A program made the position numbers and the translations under genes. This document shows positions 52,417 through 61,927 of a stretch of DNA of 64,000 nucleotides, one piece after another; within the stretch, counting starts at the first letter, position 1; each line of letters opens with the position of its first letter. Source of the stretch: Corallococcus macrosporus (GTDB taxonomy: Bacteria > Myxococcota > Myxococcia > Myxococcales > Myxococcaceae); NCBI RefSeq assembly GCF_017302985.1, contig NZ_JAFIMU010000008.1, positions 62,001 through 126,000 of the forward strand, in the 5' to 3' direction. The notes below the pieces were generated by a model. It searched no databases. It saw only the letters and a program-made list of their open reading frames with translations, and was not told the origin of the DNA.

Positions 52417-53991
52417 TTGGACGGATTGACGTGGTTGAGGGTGGGTGGCAGCGCCCGGCGTGGGTGGCCCTGGGCGCTGGCGGCGGTGGCGGTGGGTGCC
52501 TGGGTGCTCCGGGCCCTGCCGTTCTTCCATCGTGCCGGGGCGCTCGGCTACGTCGTGAACTACGACGAGGGCGTCTACGCCGCGGCGTCCACGCTGTTGT
52601 GGAAGGGGCTGCTGCCCTACCGCGACTACCTCTTCGTGCACCCGCCGGGCGCGCTGCTGCTGGGCGCACCGGCCGGGGCGGTGGGCGCCTTCGGGGACCC
52701 GGCCACGGGCTTCGCGCTGGCCCGCTGGCTGGCCACCGGGCTGGGCGCCGTGAGCACCGTCCTCGTGGGGCGGCTGGCGATGCGGGCCTGGGGGCCGGTG
52801 GCGGGCGTGGTGGCCGCGCTGGCCTACGCGGCGCACCCGGAGGTCGTCACCATGGAGCGCGGGCCGTTCCTGGATCCGCTGCTCAACCTGTGCGGCCTGG
52901 GGCTGGCGAACCTCTGGCTCCTGCCGCCAGGCCGCGCGCCCCTGCCCCGCCGCGCGGGCCTGGCCGGGGTGCTGGCGGGCGTGATGACCTCCGTGAAGGT
53001 GCTGGGCGGCATCTGGGGCGCGGCGGCGCTCGTGGCCCGGGCGTCCGAGCCGCGCTGGAGCCTGACCCGGCGCTTCGTGCTGGCCGCATCCCTCACGGCG
53101 ATGGCGCTGGTGGGCCCCCTGGCCCTGATGGCCCCGGGCGCCTTCGTGCGCGACGTGCTGTGGTTCCAGTCCGCCCGGCCCGAGGACGGCGTCATGTCGC
53201 GCTGGGAGCGGCTGCGGGAGATGACCCACGAGCGGCGCCGCTACGCCCTGCTGCTCGCGGCGGTGGGGCTGTGCGTCGCGCTGGTGCGGGCCGTGCGGCG
53301 GAGCACCCGCGCGGAGGCCGCGCCCGAGCGCTTCGTCGCCACCGCCTACCTGCTCACCGTGGCCGCGTACCTCGCCGCGCACAGCTACTGGTCCAACTAC
53401 AACGCGCTGCTCGCGGGCCCGGAGGCGCTGCTCGGAGGGCTGGGCGCGGCGGCGCTCGTGGGCTTCGCCGCCGCGAGGGCCCGGCCGGTGGGCGCGGTGG
53501 CGTTCGGGCTGGTGCTGCTGGGGCCGCTGCACTCCGTGCGGGAGGCGCTGCGCGGTGCGGAGATCCGGCCTCCGGAGCAGGTCCTCCAGGCCCGCTACAT
53601 CCGGGAGCAGGTCCCGCCGGACGCGTCGCTGTGCGGCTTCGAGCCGGGCTGGGGACTCATGGCGGGGAGGCTGCCGCCGAAGCTCCCGGGGCAGGCCGTG
53701 CCCGTGGACCCCTACGCGCTGATGCTCCAGGACGCGCTCACGTCGGGCGCACGCTACCGGGACGCGGCGGCGGCCTTCGCCAGCCCGGCCTCCCAGCAGC
53801 GCATGGTCGCGCTCCTGGGGCACTGCGACTTCGTGCTCCTGGGCGCGCGCGGCCAATGGCAGCTGTCCCCCGACAGCCGCCGCTGGCTCGAGGCGAACTA
53901 CACGCGAGGCGTGTCCCCCGACTCGCCCGCCGTCGAGCTGTGGCGCCGTCACGAACCGCAGCCCGGGGCCGCGACCGGCGCGTCGCCGTAG
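52417..53991 (+). CDS. Glycosyltransferase family 39-like membrane protein
   Basis: 524-aa integral membrane protein with about nine hydrophobic helices and the early acidic motif NYDEGVY (residues about 47-53), followed by FVHPPGALLLG, the pattern of ArnT/PMT-type glycosyltransferases that use polyprenyl-phosphate sugars. The C-terminal about 130 residues form a soluble extracytoplasmic domain. Start uncertain: the track-length frame begins at TTG 52417, and TTG and GTG codons follow at 52426, 52435 and 52441; none has a clear ribosome site. Target (protein, lipid or polysaccharide) unknown. Confidence 0.75.
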   Translation: MDGLTWLRVGGSARRGWPWALAAVAVGAWVLRALPFFHRAGALGYVVNYDEGVYAAASTLLWKGLLPYRDYLFVHPPGALLLGAPAGAVGAFGDPATGFALARWLATGLGAVSTVLVGRLAMRAWGPVAGVVAALAYAAHPEVVTMERGPFLDPLLNLCGLGLANLWLLPPGRAPLPRRAGLAGVLAGVMTSVKVLGGIWGAAALVARASEPRWSLTRRFVLAASLTAMALVGPLALMAPGAFVRDVLWFQSARPEDGVMSRWERLREMTHERRRYALLLAAVGLCVALVRAVRRSTRAEAAPERFVATAYLLTVAAYLAAHSYWSNYNALLAGPEALLGGLGAAALVGFAAARARPVGAVAFGLVLLGPLHSVREALRGAEIRPPEQVLQARYIREQVPPDASLCGFEPGWGLMAGRLPPKLPGQAVPVDPYALMLQDALTSGARYRDAAAAFASPASQQRMVALLGHCDFVLLGARGQWQLSPDSRRWLEANYTRGVSPDSPAVELWRRHEPQPGAATGASP

Positions 53992-54045
53992 GGGTCGCCG
54001 CCAGATGGCTTGACGCCCCGTTCGAATCAGGGGACGAACCGGCCC

Positions 54046-54534
54046 ATGCCCTACACCCCCATCGTCGCCACGCTGGGCTACGTGATGTCGCCGGACGGCC
54101 AGCAGGTGCTGCTCATCCACCGCAACGCGCGCCCGGACGACGCGCACTACGGCAAGTACAACGGCCTGGGCGGCAAGATGGAGCGCGACGAGGACATCGC
54201 CGCGTGCATGCGCCGGGAGATCCGCGAGGAGGCCGGCATCGAGTGCACGCGCATGGTCCTGCGCGGCACCCTGTCCTGGCCCGGCTTCGGCAAGCACGGC
54301 GAGGACTGGCTGGGCTTCATCTTCCGCATCGACGCCTTCACGGGCACGCCGCTGGAGAAGAACCCCGAGGGCTCGCTGTCCTGGGTCCCCGTGTCCTCCA
54401 TCCCGTCCCTGTCGCTGTGGGACGGGGACCGGCACTTCCTGCCGCTCGTGTTCGACGCGGACCCGCGCCCCTTCCACGGCGTCATGCCCTACGAGGGGGG
54501 ACGCGCCCTGAGCTGGTCGTTCACCCGACTGTAG
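54046..54534 (+). CDS. Nudix hydrolase, 8-oxo-dGTP-type
   Basis: 162-aa protein with a complete Nudix box (GGKMERDEDIAACMRREI followed by REEAGI; G-x5-E-x7-REUxEExGU). The beginning YTPIVATLGYVMSPDGQQVLLIHRN and the KYNGLGGK segment, plus the C-terminal FHGVMPYEGGRALSWSF, match the MTH1/8-oxo-dGTP diphosphatase subgroup. It would clean oxidised purine nucleotides in the cytoplasm. ATG at 54046; an upstream TTG is in frame but has no ribosome site. Confidence 0.88.
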   Translation: MPYTPIVATLGYVMSPDGQQVLLIHRNARPDDAHYGKYNGLGGKMERDEDIAACMRREIREEAGIECTRMVLRGTLSWPGFGKHGEDWLGFIFRIDAFTGTPLEKNPEGSLSWVPVSSIPSLSLWDGDRHFLPLVFDADPRPFHGVMPYEGGRALSWSFTRL

Positions 54535-54658
54535 GGCCCGCGCGGGCGTCCTGAGACCAACGCTCGCGGGCGCCCCTTCCGGTTTTCCAGCCAGCCCCCG
54601 GCTCCGGGCGCTACAACCGCCGCCTCTCACTTTCGACACACGTGAAGGAGCGCGGCGC

Positions 54659-55201
54659 ATGGACCTCATCGGACAGCTCTCGCAGCAGCTTGGGGTGGAT
54701 GGCACGCAGGCACAGGGGCTCGCGGGTTCGCTCCTGAAGCTGGTGCAGGGCACGGTGCAGGAGAAGGTCGGCCCGGACGCGGCCCGGCAGATGGACCAGG
54801 CCATCCCGGAGATGCAGGGCTGGCAGCAGCAGGCCCAGGCCCAGGCTCCGGCGGCGGGCGGTGACGGCGGAGGCCTGATGGGCGCGCTGGGCGGGATGCT
54901 CGGCGGCGCGGGCGGCGGCGGTGGCGGTGGCGGCCTGATGGGCGCCCTGGGCGGCGCGGCGGCCCACGCGGGGGAGATCGCCGGCGTGGTGGCCATCCTC
55001 CAGCGCTTCAACCTGGACGCGGGCAAGGCGACGCTCGTGGCCCCCATCCTCCTCAACTTCCTCAAGTCCCGCCTGGACCCGGGCCTGGTGGGGAAGATCC
55101 TCGCCGTGGCTCCCATGCTCGCGGGCGGCTCCGGCGGCGGCAGCGGCCCCCAGGGCGGTGGCGGGCTGGGCGGGATGCTTGGCGGCATCCTGGGGAAATA
55201 G
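54659..55201 (+). CDS. DUF2780-like protein with glycine-rich linker
   Basis: 180-aa protein. N-terminal about 50 residues (IGQLSQQLGVDGTQAQGLAGSLLKLV) and a second helical part at about 100-155 (EIAGVVAILQRFNLDAGKATLVAPILLNFL) match the DUF2780/VcgC-VcgE pattern. Between and after them are Gly-rich stretches, with GGLMGALGG occurring twice around a run of glycines, and the end reads LGGMLGGILGK. No signal peptide. ATG at 54659 after AAGGAG. Function of the family unknown. Confidence 0.78.
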   Translation: MDLIGQLSQQLGVDGTQAQGLAGSLLKLVQGTVQEKVGPDAARQMDQAIPEMQGWQQQAQAQAPAAGGDGGGLMGALGGMLGGAGGGGGGGGLMGALGGAAAHAGEIAGVVAILQRFNLDAGKATLVAPILLNFLKSRLDPGLVGKILAVAPMLAGGSGGGSGPQGGGGLGGMLGGILGK

Positions 55202-55220
55202 CCCCGGAGGCCTGCTGTAA

Positions 55221-55240
55221 CCCCCTGGGATTGCAGGGGG
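55221..55240 (+). terminator. Hairpin after the DUF2780-like gene
   Basis: 7-bp stem CCCCCTG / CAGGGGG with a six-base loop 19 bp past the stop; followed by ATTCGG. Moderate candidate. Confidence 0.5.
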
Positions 55241-55334
55241 ATTCGGGAAGGTGCCGGACGGAAATGCAAAACAATTCCGTCCCTGGCGGCTTGTAGGGGA
55301 ACGGCGGGCCTCCACCCGCCACGGAGCCCCGGTC

Positions 55335-56957
55335 ATGACCTTCCTGTCCCGCATGCAGCCCTCCCCCGCTCCCATCGCCCCCCGCCGGCTTCCGGAGGTC
55401 CCGTCGCAGGGCCCCGCGAACCGCCCGGCGCAGCGGCCCGCTGTCGGGCGTGCGGGAGACGGGTTCGAGGTGCGCGGCGGGCGCGCGGGTCCTGCCGGCG
55501 TCAACGGAGGCGCGCAGGCGAACCCCGTGGCGGGTGGGGCCGCGAGCGATGGCCCCGGGGACCTGGGACTCGTGGCGGGCGCCGAGGGACAGGTGCAGCC
55601 GGATGCCGTGGCCGTGGGAGGCGTGGGCGGCACCGCGCAGCCGCCGGGAGCGATGGAGCAGTTGCTTCAGAGCGCGCGCGACAACGTGCCCGGCTTCACC
55701 TGGCTGGAGTCGAAGGTGGACGGGGCCCTCAAGGTGCTGGGCGCCGCGACCGACGTGACGGGCTCGCAGGCGGACCTGGAGTCCATGAAGCCGGGGGACA
55801 AGTACTCCACGTCCGGCGGCTTCGACGGCGGCTACAAGGTGGGCCGCCTCCAGACGCGCGCGCAGATTGAAGTCAGCTGCGAGGAGGGCATGCGGACGGA
55901 TGAGAAGGGCAACCGCGTGCCGGGGCCCAACTACCGGCTGACCATGGACTCGGAGGTCCTGGGCGGCGTGGGCTTCGACAACGGGAAGATCGACGCCAAG
56001 CTGCTGGCCGGTGGCGGCGGCAAGGTGGAGTTCAAGTTCGAGACGCCCCAGGAAGCGGCGCGAGCCACCGCCATCATGGACCGCCTGAAGACAGGCATGC
56101 AGTGCAACATCGCGGGCACAGCCGACATGCCGCCTCCGGAAGACCTGGCGTGGCTGCGCGGGAAGATGGCCGCCGTGGAGCTCCGGGGCACGGGCGCCGC
56201 CCAGGTGGCCGCGGAGTTCCCCGTCCCGGCGGGCCCCCTGGCGAACTCCGGGGACGTGAACGGCAAGCTCCGCGCGGACCGCACGGTCCGCATCGAGTTC
56301 CCCGAGGGCAAGCCGCCGGAGCTCGTCATCAAGGACACCGCCCAGGTGGAGGTGGGCGGCGGTGTGGGCCGGAAGATGGAGGCCAAGGGCACCCTCGTCG
56401 GGCCGGACCGGATGAAGATTCCCCTGGAGGCCGGCACGAAGGTGGGGGGCACGGTCAAGGGCAGCGGCAAGCTGGAGATTGAAACGCGCTATCCCCTGCC
56501 CACCGGCGTGAACGTGGACGACGTGCTGAAGGATCCGAAGGGCACGCTCGGTCCCGCGATGAAGGACATGGCGGCGAACCAGAAGAGCAAGGTCACCCTG
56601 TCGGTGGAGGGGGCCGCCCTGGTCCAGGGCAACGGCAAGGGCACGTCGTACGAGGTCAGCATCGAGGCCAACCCCAGCACGCTCGTGAAGAACGGCACGT
56701 TCGACAAGCTGCTGGAGGGCGACGTGCCGGGCGCGTTCAACACCGCCGGCAAGGACGCGACCGTGGAGTACAAGCAGACGAACTACACGCAGCGGGGCGT
56801 CACCATGGCGCCCGGCTTCAAGGTCGGCCCCGTGAAGGTGGGCTGGGAGCTGGAGGTTTCACGCCGCACGGTGGACGGGCCCCCGACGACGTGGAAGGGC
56901 AACGGGGCGGAGGTGGCCCAGTGGCTGGAGAAGGACTCCAGCCAGAAGGCCGCCTGA
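55335..56957 (+). CDS. Unknown protein with Pro/Arg-rich leader
   Basis: 540-aa protein from ATG 55335, eight bases after GGAG (open frame from 55251). The first about 110 residues are disordered, rich in P, A, G, R (QPSPAPIAPRRLPEVP). The remainder is a beta-rich domain of repeated strands, e.g. GGFDGGYKVGRLQTRAQIEV, AKLLAGGGGKVEFKFE, GKLEIETRYPLP, SKVTLSVEGAALV, PGFKVGPVKVGWELEV, suggesting a large beta-solenoid, barrel or sandwich. No signal peptide. In architecture (disordered leader plus one domain) it resembles the unrelated proteins at 5041 and 47890. Its stop is four bases from the convergent acyl-CoA dehydrogenase stop. Confidence 0.72.
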   Translation: MTFLSRMQPSPAPIAPRRLPEVPSQGPANRPAQRPAVGRAGDGFEVRGGRAGPAGVNGGAQANPVAGGAASDGPGDLGLVAGAEGQVQPDAVAVGGVGGTAQPPGAMEQLLQSARDNVPGFTWLESKVDGALKVLGAATDVTGSQADLESMKPGDKYSTSGGFDGGYKVGRLQTRAQIEVSCEEGMRTDEKGNRVPGPNYRLTMDSEVLGGVGFDNGKIDAKLLAGGGGKVEFKFETPQEAARATAIMDRLKTGMQCNIAGTADMPPPEDLAWLRGKMAAVELRGTGAAQVAAEFPVPAGPLANSGDVNGKLRADRTVRIEFPEGKPPELVIKDTAQVEVGGGVGRKMEAKGTLVGPDRMKIPLEAGTKVGGTVKGSGKLEIETRYPLPTGVNVDDVLKDPKGTLGPAMKDMAANQKSKVTLSVEGAALVQGNGKGTSYEVSIEANPSTLVKNGTFDKLLEGDVPGAFNTAGKDATVEYKQTNYTQRGVTMAPGFKVGPVKVGWELEVSRRTVDGPPTTWKGNGAEVAQWLEKDSSQKAA

Positions 56958-56961
56958 GCGG

Positions 56962-58107
56962 CTACAGCGCCATCGTCCCGGCGATGATCTCCTTCATCAC
57001 CTCGGACGTGCCGCCGCCGATGGTGAGCATGCGCACGTCGCGCCACGCCCGCGCGACGTGGGACTCCTCCACGTAGCCCATGCCGCCGTAGAACTGCTGG
57101 CAGTCATAGGCCACGCGCTGGGCCAGCTCCGTGGTGAGGAGCTTGGCCATCGCAATCTCCTTCACCGGCTTCTGTTTGCGTTTGCGATTGAAGAGCTGGA
57201 CGGCCTGATAGGTGAGCTGCCGCGCCGCCTCCACGCGGGTGGCGTGGTCCACGAAGGTGTGACGCCACACCTGGAAGTCCAGCAATCGCTTTCCAAACGC
57301 CTGACGTTCGCGGCCGTAGCGGATGGCTTCGCGCAGCAGGTCGTCCATCACCGCCACCGTGTAGAGCGCCGTCACCAGCCGCTCCGCGTGGAAGCTGTTC
57401 ATGATGTGGAAGAAGCCGTCGTTCTCCCGGCCCAGCACGTAGCGGGCGGGGATGCGGCAGTCCTCGAAGTAGAGGATGGCCATGTCCGACGAGCGGTGCC
57501 CCACCTTCTGGAGCTTCTTCGACACGGCGAAGCCCTTCACGTCCGTGGGCAGCGTCACCAGCGAGATGCCCGGCGCGCCCTCCCCGCCCGTGCGCACCGC
57601 CAGCACCAGGAAGTCCGCGCGGGCGCCGTTGGAGATCCACGTCTTGGCGCCCTGGATGACGTAGTCGTCGCCGTCCCTGCGCGCGGTGGTGCGCAGCCGC
57701 GCCAGGTCCGAGCCCGCGTCCGGTTCGCTCATCGCCAGCGCCGCGATGCGCTCCCCGGTGAGCGCGGGGGCGAGGAACTCGCGCTTCTGCTCGTCGGTGC
57801 CCAGCTCGTTGATGACCGGCGTGGCCATCTGCCCCTGCACCAGGAGGGACATCGCCACGCCGCCGTTGCGCGCCCGGGCCAGCTCCTCCGCGAAGGCGGC
57901 CACGTACCAGTAGTCCAGTCCGCTGCCGCCCCAGGCCGTGTCGTGGCTGATGCCGAAGAAGCCCAGCTCGCCGCAGCGGCGGAAGACGTCGCGAGGGAAC
58001 TCACCGGCCTGGTCCCACTCCAGCGCGTGCGGGGCCAGCTCCTTCTCGACGAACTGACGCACGGTGCGGCGGAACGCCTCGTGCTCCGGGGTGAAGCGCT
58101 CATCCAT
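56962..58107 (-). CDS. Acyl-CoA dehydrogenase
   Basis: 381-aa flavoprotein, the usual length. Key segments: ALAMSEPDAGSD (flavin/substrate loop), GAKTWISNG, RQAFGKRLLDFQVW, and the C-terminal YGGMGYVEESHVARAWRDVRM. In the last block IGGGTSEVM has Gly where short- and medium-chain enzymes carry the catalytic Glu; instead Glu242 in FHAERL occupies the position used by isovaleryl- and long-chain-type enzymes. The substrate is therefore probably branched or long-chain acyl-CoA. ATG at 58105-58107. Not linked to the fad operon at 13 kb, where the dehydrogenase is broken. Confidence 0.9.
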   Translation of the reverse strand: MDERFTPEHEAFRRTVRQFVEKELAPHALEWDQAGEFPRDVFRRCGELGFFGISHDTAWGGSGLDYWYVAAFAEELARARNGGVAMSLLVQGQMATPVINELGTDEQKREFLAPALTGERIAALAMSEPDAGSDLARLRTTARRDGDDYVIQGAKTWISNGARADFLVLAVRTGGEGAPGISLVTLPTDVKGFAVSKKLQKVGHRSSDMAILYFEDCRIPARYVLGRENDGFFHIMNSFHAERLVTALYTVAVMDDLLREAIRYGRERQAFGKRLLDFQVWRHTFVDHATRVEAARQLTYQAVQLFNRKRKQKPVKEIAMAKLLTTELAQRVAYDCQQFYGGMGYVEESHVARAWRDVRMLTIGGGTSEVMKEIIAGTMAL

Positions 58108-58156
58108 GCGCGGGATGCTGTCAGGGCCCGCCCCACGCTTTCAAGCCGCGCGGCCC

Positions 58157-60997
58157 TCAGCGTGCGCGGATGAACGTGAAGGACAGCGGCTGGCCGCCCC
58201 GGTGGAGCGCGAGCACCGCGGGGCTGCCCGGCGCGCCCAGCTCGCGCCGCCGCGCCTCGCCCGTGTCCAGCACCACCGCCCCGTCGATGGAGCGCACCAC
58301 GTCCCCCACCTGGAGGCCCGCGACGTCCGCGCCCTCCGCGATGCCGCTGATGATGACGTCCCGTCCCGTCATGCCGAAGCTCAGACCCAGCCGCCCCGGC
58401 TCCACGCGCTGGGGACCCAGGCGCCAGTCCCCCAGGGCCTGCGTCTTCCCCGCCGCCAGCGTCACCCGCCGGTCCACCAGCTCCCGCCCCCGGCTCCACG
58501 CGGTGAGCCGGTGCGGGCCCGGGGCCAGGTCCTTCAGCTCGAAGCGGCCGTCCGCGCCCGTCGTGGGGGACGCGATGCCGTCCGCGTCCACGTACGCGCC
58601 CGCCAGCGGCTCGTTCGTGCGCGCGTCCACCAGCCGTCCGGACACGCCGCCGCCCGCGTCCACCACCACCTCCACGGCGGCCTCCGCGCCCGACGCGAGC
58701 GTCACGTCCACCTTGCCCGCACGCCCGTCCGGCAGCGTGGCCGTGACGGTGACGCGCGTGGGGAAGACGTCGTCCACCTGGAAGCTGTCTCCGGAGAACT
58801 GGCGCTCCACGCGCGAGAGGAAGTCGTCCTCGCCGCGCGCCGCGGTGACGGTCAACGTGAAGCCCCGCACCTCGCGGCCTCCGGCGGAGCTCACGGTGCC
58901 CTTCAGCCGGGCGGCGGGCTTCAACTGGAGCGTGAGTTCCTTCTGTGTCGCGGACACGCGCGCGGCCTCGCCCTGCCGTCCGCCGTTCGTGGACCAGACG
59001 CGCCATGCGTCCGAGCCCAGCCCATCCAGCGCCAGCACCGCCTGGCCGGACGCGTCCGTCATCTCCTCCGCCTGGATGTCGGAGTGGCCCGCCTCCGTGG
59101 CCATCACGGTCGCCCGGACGGAGGGCGCGCCGTTGGGCTCCAGCACCGTCACGCGGAGCGGCTTCTTCGGCTCGCCCACCACCAGGTCCACCTGACGCCG
59201 GCCTCCGGCTTCCAGCTCCACCACCTGCTGCTGGTCGCCGTTCTGGTAGCGCAGCGCGGACAGCCACGCGCTCAACTGGTAGCGCCCCGCGCCCACGCGC
59301 ATCGACCACGTTCCATCCGGCTTCGCGGGCACGTCGACGGACTCGGACGCGGGCGCATCCACCCGGTGCGCGGTGACCGTCACCGCGCCCGAAGGCCGCT
59401 GTCCGTCCCCGGTGCGCACCGTGCCCTCCAGCACGCCCTCGCCCACGAGCTTCAGCCGCGCCGTCGCCGTCTTTCCCGCCTCCACGCGCACGGGCTGGCG
59501 CACGGCGTCCTCGCTGTTCGCGCGGCGCGCCGCGACATACACGGTGCCCTCCGGCACGTCCTCCAACGTGAAGCGCCCCTGCGCGTCTGTCATTGAAGGC
59601 AACGCGTCCGGCAGGGGCCGCCACTTGAGCTGCGCCACCACCGTCACGCCGGGAAGCGGCGCGTCCGCGCCATCCACCACCGTGCCCTCGATGCGCCCGG
59701 GCGCCGCCAGCTCCAGCACCAGCTCGAAGCGCTGCCCCGCGAGCACGCCCAGCCCCGTGCGCGTGAGCGGCTGGAAGCCCTGAGCGCTCACCTGCACGTC
59801 GTAGGCGCCCGGCGCGAGCCCGCCCACCTCGAAGCGCCCGTCCGCCGCCGAGCGCGCCTGGAGCAGGTCCGCCCGGTCGCCATGCGCGCGCACGCCCACC
59901 GTGGCCCCCGCGATGGCCTCACCCGAGTCCTTGCGCCGTACCCAACCCACGAGTGACGCCGCGCCGCCGAGGCGGATCCGCACGTCCTTCACCGTCATGC
60001 CCGGCCCCACGACGACCGCGCCCCCGGCCGCGCCGGTCTCCTGCGCGTGACGGGCCGTCACCTGGAACGACCCCGGGGGCACGTCCAGAGAGAAGCTGCC
60101 CGTGTCCCCGGCCTCCACCTCCACCGCGCCGTCCTCGCCCCAGGCGCTCACACGTGCGCCCGGCGCGGGCGTCCCATCCGCGCGCGTGACGAAGCCCTCG
60201 ATGAACGCGGAGCCCTCCAGCTCCACGCGCACGTCCGTCCCCGGGACGTGCACGCGCGCGATGCGGCGGGGCGCGTGGCCGGCAGCCCTCGCCTCCAGTT
60301 GGTACTCACCGCGCGCCAGCCCGTGGAACCCGAACGCGCCCCGTGCGTCGCTGAGCGCTTCGTGCCGCGCCTCGTCCGGCACCGACGCGCCCGTCTGGAG
60401 GAACACGGGGAGCGCGTCCTCGAAGCCCGTGTGCGGCGTCAGCGTCAGCTCCGCCATCGGCACTGGCGCACCGCCCGCGCGCTCCACCGTCAGGCCCGTC
60501 AACGACACGCCAGGCTCCAGCAGGAGCCGGACCGTGGATTGGGCTTCTCCACGCGGCCGCGTCACCTCCGCGCGCGCCAACGCCAGACCCTCCGCACGCG
60601 CGGTGACGAGATAGGGCCCGGGACGCGCGGGCAGCACGAGCGCTCCCGCCGCATCCGTCCGGCCCTGCCCCGCCACGCGCCATGAAGGCAGCCGCGAGCC
60701 CGGCGCCGCCGGTCCCCGCAGGTACAGCGTCACCTCCGCGCCCGCGAGCGGCCCCGCTGGCGTGACGGTCTCCACGCGCAGGGCCCCGTCCGCGTCCCGC
60801 ATGGGCTGTTCCACGGGCGCGGTCGCCGGCCCCCCGTCCTGCCCCGGGGCCCCCGCCATTCCCGCCGTGGGAGACACGGCGTGCGTCACGGTCACGCCGC
60901 TCGCCGACGCGACAGGGCTGGAGGCGCGAAGCCAGACGAGGACGCCGGCCAGCAGGAGCGCCAGCCCGGCCACGACGACGAACACCTTGCGAGACAT
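58157..60997 (-). CDS. Stacked carboxypeptidase-regulatory-like domains with C-terminal PDZ
   Basis: 946-aa exported protein. ATG at 60995-60997 follows CCGGAGGG; one N-terminal membrane helix (KVFVVVAGLALLLAGVLVWL) is probably an uncleaved anchor. The body is about nine beta-sandwich units of the carboxypeptidase-regulatory/CNA-B type, each with a VxGxVxxxxGxPVxGAxVxV-like start and DGxFxLxxLxPGxYxLxV-like end (for example DGRFEVGGLAPGAYDVQV, DGRFELKDLAPGPHRLTA). The last about 85 residues are a PDZ domain (LGLSFGMTGRDVIISGIAEGADVAGLQVGD). Likely a periplasmic scaffold. The outer-membrane protein gene follows upstream on the same strand after a 93-bp gap. Confidence 0.83.
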   Translation of the reverse strand: MSRKVFVVVAGLALLLAGVLVWLRASSPVASASGVTVTHAVSPTAGMAGAPGQDGGPATAPVEQPMRDADGALRVETVTPAGPLAGAEVTLYLRGPAAPGSRLPSWRVAGQGRTDAAGALVLPARPGPYLVTARAEGLALARAEVTRPRGEAQSTVRLLLEPGVSLTGLTVERAGGAPVPMAELTLTPHTGFEDALPVFLQTGASVPDEARHEALSDARGAFGFHGLARGEYQLEARAAGHAPRRIARVHVPGTDVRVELEGSAFIEGFVTRADGTPAPGARVSAWGEDGAVEVEAGDTGSFSLDVPPGSFQVTARHAQETGAAGGAVVVGPGMTVKDVRIRLGGAASLVGWVRRKDSGEAIAGATVGVRAHGDRADLLQARSAADGRFEVGGLAPGAYDVQVSAQGFQPLTRTGLGVLAGQRFELVLELAAPGRIEGTVVDGADAPLPGVTVVAQLKWRPLPDALPSMTDAQGRFTLEDVPEGTVYVAARRANSEDAVRQPVRVEAGKTATARLKLVGEGVLEGTVRTGDGQRPSGAVTVTAHRVDAPASESVDVPAKPDGTWSMRVGAGRYQLSAWLSALRYQNGDQQQVVELEAGGRRQVDLVVGEPKKPLRVTVLEPNGAPSVRATVMATEAGHSDIQAEEMTDASGQAVLALDGLGSDAWRVWSTNGGRQGEAARVSATQKELTLQLKPAARLKGTVSSAGGREVRGFTLTVTAARGEDDFLSRVERQFSGDSFQVDDVFPTRVTVTATLPDGRAGKVDVTLASGAEAAVEVVVDAGGGVSGRLVDARTNEPLAGAYVDADGIASPTTGADGRFELKDLAPGPHRLTAWSRGRELVDRRVTLAAGKTQALGDWRLGPQRVEPGRLGLSFGMTGRDVIISGIAEGADVAGLQVGDVVRSIDGAVVLDTGEARRRELGAPGSPAVLALHRGGQPLSFTFIRAR

Positions 60998-61090
60998 GCA
61001 CCCTCCGGGGGGTGGGGAGCCGCGCTCCAGACACCTCACCCGGGCCCCAGGTTCCAGGGGACGTCCCGCTTTGTCCAACCCCCGCCCGCG

Positions 61091-61927
61091 CTACAGCGGG
61101 AGCACCGCCAGGCGGAGGCCCACGGTGAACAGCGCGTGGAAGCCGTCGTCCACGCGCGCGAGCGGCTGGTCGCGGCTGCCCAACCCGGTGATGTCCACCG
61201 TCTGCGAACCGGTCCGCACCGTGTAGCTGCCAATGGACGCGGTGATGATGGGTCCCACCGACAGGGCGCGCATCAGCCGCACGTCACCGCCCAGCGTGAC
61301 GCGGGCGAAGGTGGGGCCCCGGTCCGTGACGTGCGTATCGACGTGCGCGGGCACGAACACCCCCGGCGCGGCCTGCACCTGCGTGTCGCCCTCCACGTGG
61401 CTCTTGAGGATCTCCAGGCCCACGCCCAGGCCAATCCACGGGTCGAAGCCCGCGTCCGGAGCGATGTGGTAGCGGACCTCCGGCCCGAAGCGCCACTGCT
61501 CGGTGGAGCAGTCGAAGCCCTCCGGGCACGACAGGTCGTTCGTCTTGGTGAACACCTTCTCCCAACTGCCCCACACCCCCACGTAGAAGCGCGGCGTCGC
61601 CCGGAAGCCCAGCTCCGCGATGACGGGGATGGACACCTTCGCGGAGTCGGTGATCTTGAGGCTCTCCACCGTGCCCGCGGGGCTCAGGCCGTTCTTGTAG
61701 ACGTAGCCCACGCCGAAGCCCGCGTTGCCGCTCACCGCGATCTCCGGCCCCATGCGCCCGTAGGGCCGCACCGGCGTCGTCAGCGACTCCGTGGTCGTGG
61801 TCGTCGTGGTGGTGGTCGTCTCCGCCTCCGTCTGGGGCTCCGGCTCCTGCGCCCCCGCCGACGTGACGATTCCCAGCGCGGCGGCGAGCGACAGCGTCCA
61901 GCGGAACGGCGAGGTCATGAAGGTCAT
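61091..61927 (-). CDS. Outer-membrane beta-barrel-like protein
   Basis: 278-aa exported protein with signal peptide (WTLSLAAALGIVTSAGAQ) and a run of ten Thr right after a Glu-rich stretch, followed by alternating-hydrophobicity strands (AVSGNAGFGVGYVYKNG, RFYVGVWGSWEKVF, WIGLGVGLEIL, FHALFTVGLRLAVLPL) that end in a hydrophobic residue as outer-membrane barrels do. I choose the ATG at 61925-61927, nine bases after GGAGG; the ATG at 61936 abuts the same GGAGG. The stretch SCPEGFDCS may be a disulphide loop. Possibly cotranscribed with the 58157 gene downstream. Confidence 0.75.
   Translation of the reverse strand: MTFMTSPFRWTLSLAAALGIVTSAGAQEPEPQTEAETTTTTTTTTTESLTTPVRPYGRMGPEIAVSGNAGFGVGYVYKNGLSPAGTVESLKITDSAKVSIPVIAELGFRATPRFYVGVWGSWEKVFTKTNDLSCPEGFDCSTEQWRFGPEVRYHIAPDAGFDPWIGLGVGLEILKSHVEGDTQVQAAPGVFVPAHVDTHVTDRGPTFARVTLGGDVRLMRALSVGPIITASIGSYTVRTGSQTVDITGLGSRDQPLARVDDGFHALFTVGLRLAVLPL

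Noticed and set aside
54536-54580. Terminator after the Nudix gene
   Set aside because: GC-rich partly matching arms (CCCGCGCGGGCGT and ACGCTCGCGGGC) but with mismatches and no T tract; too weak to list.
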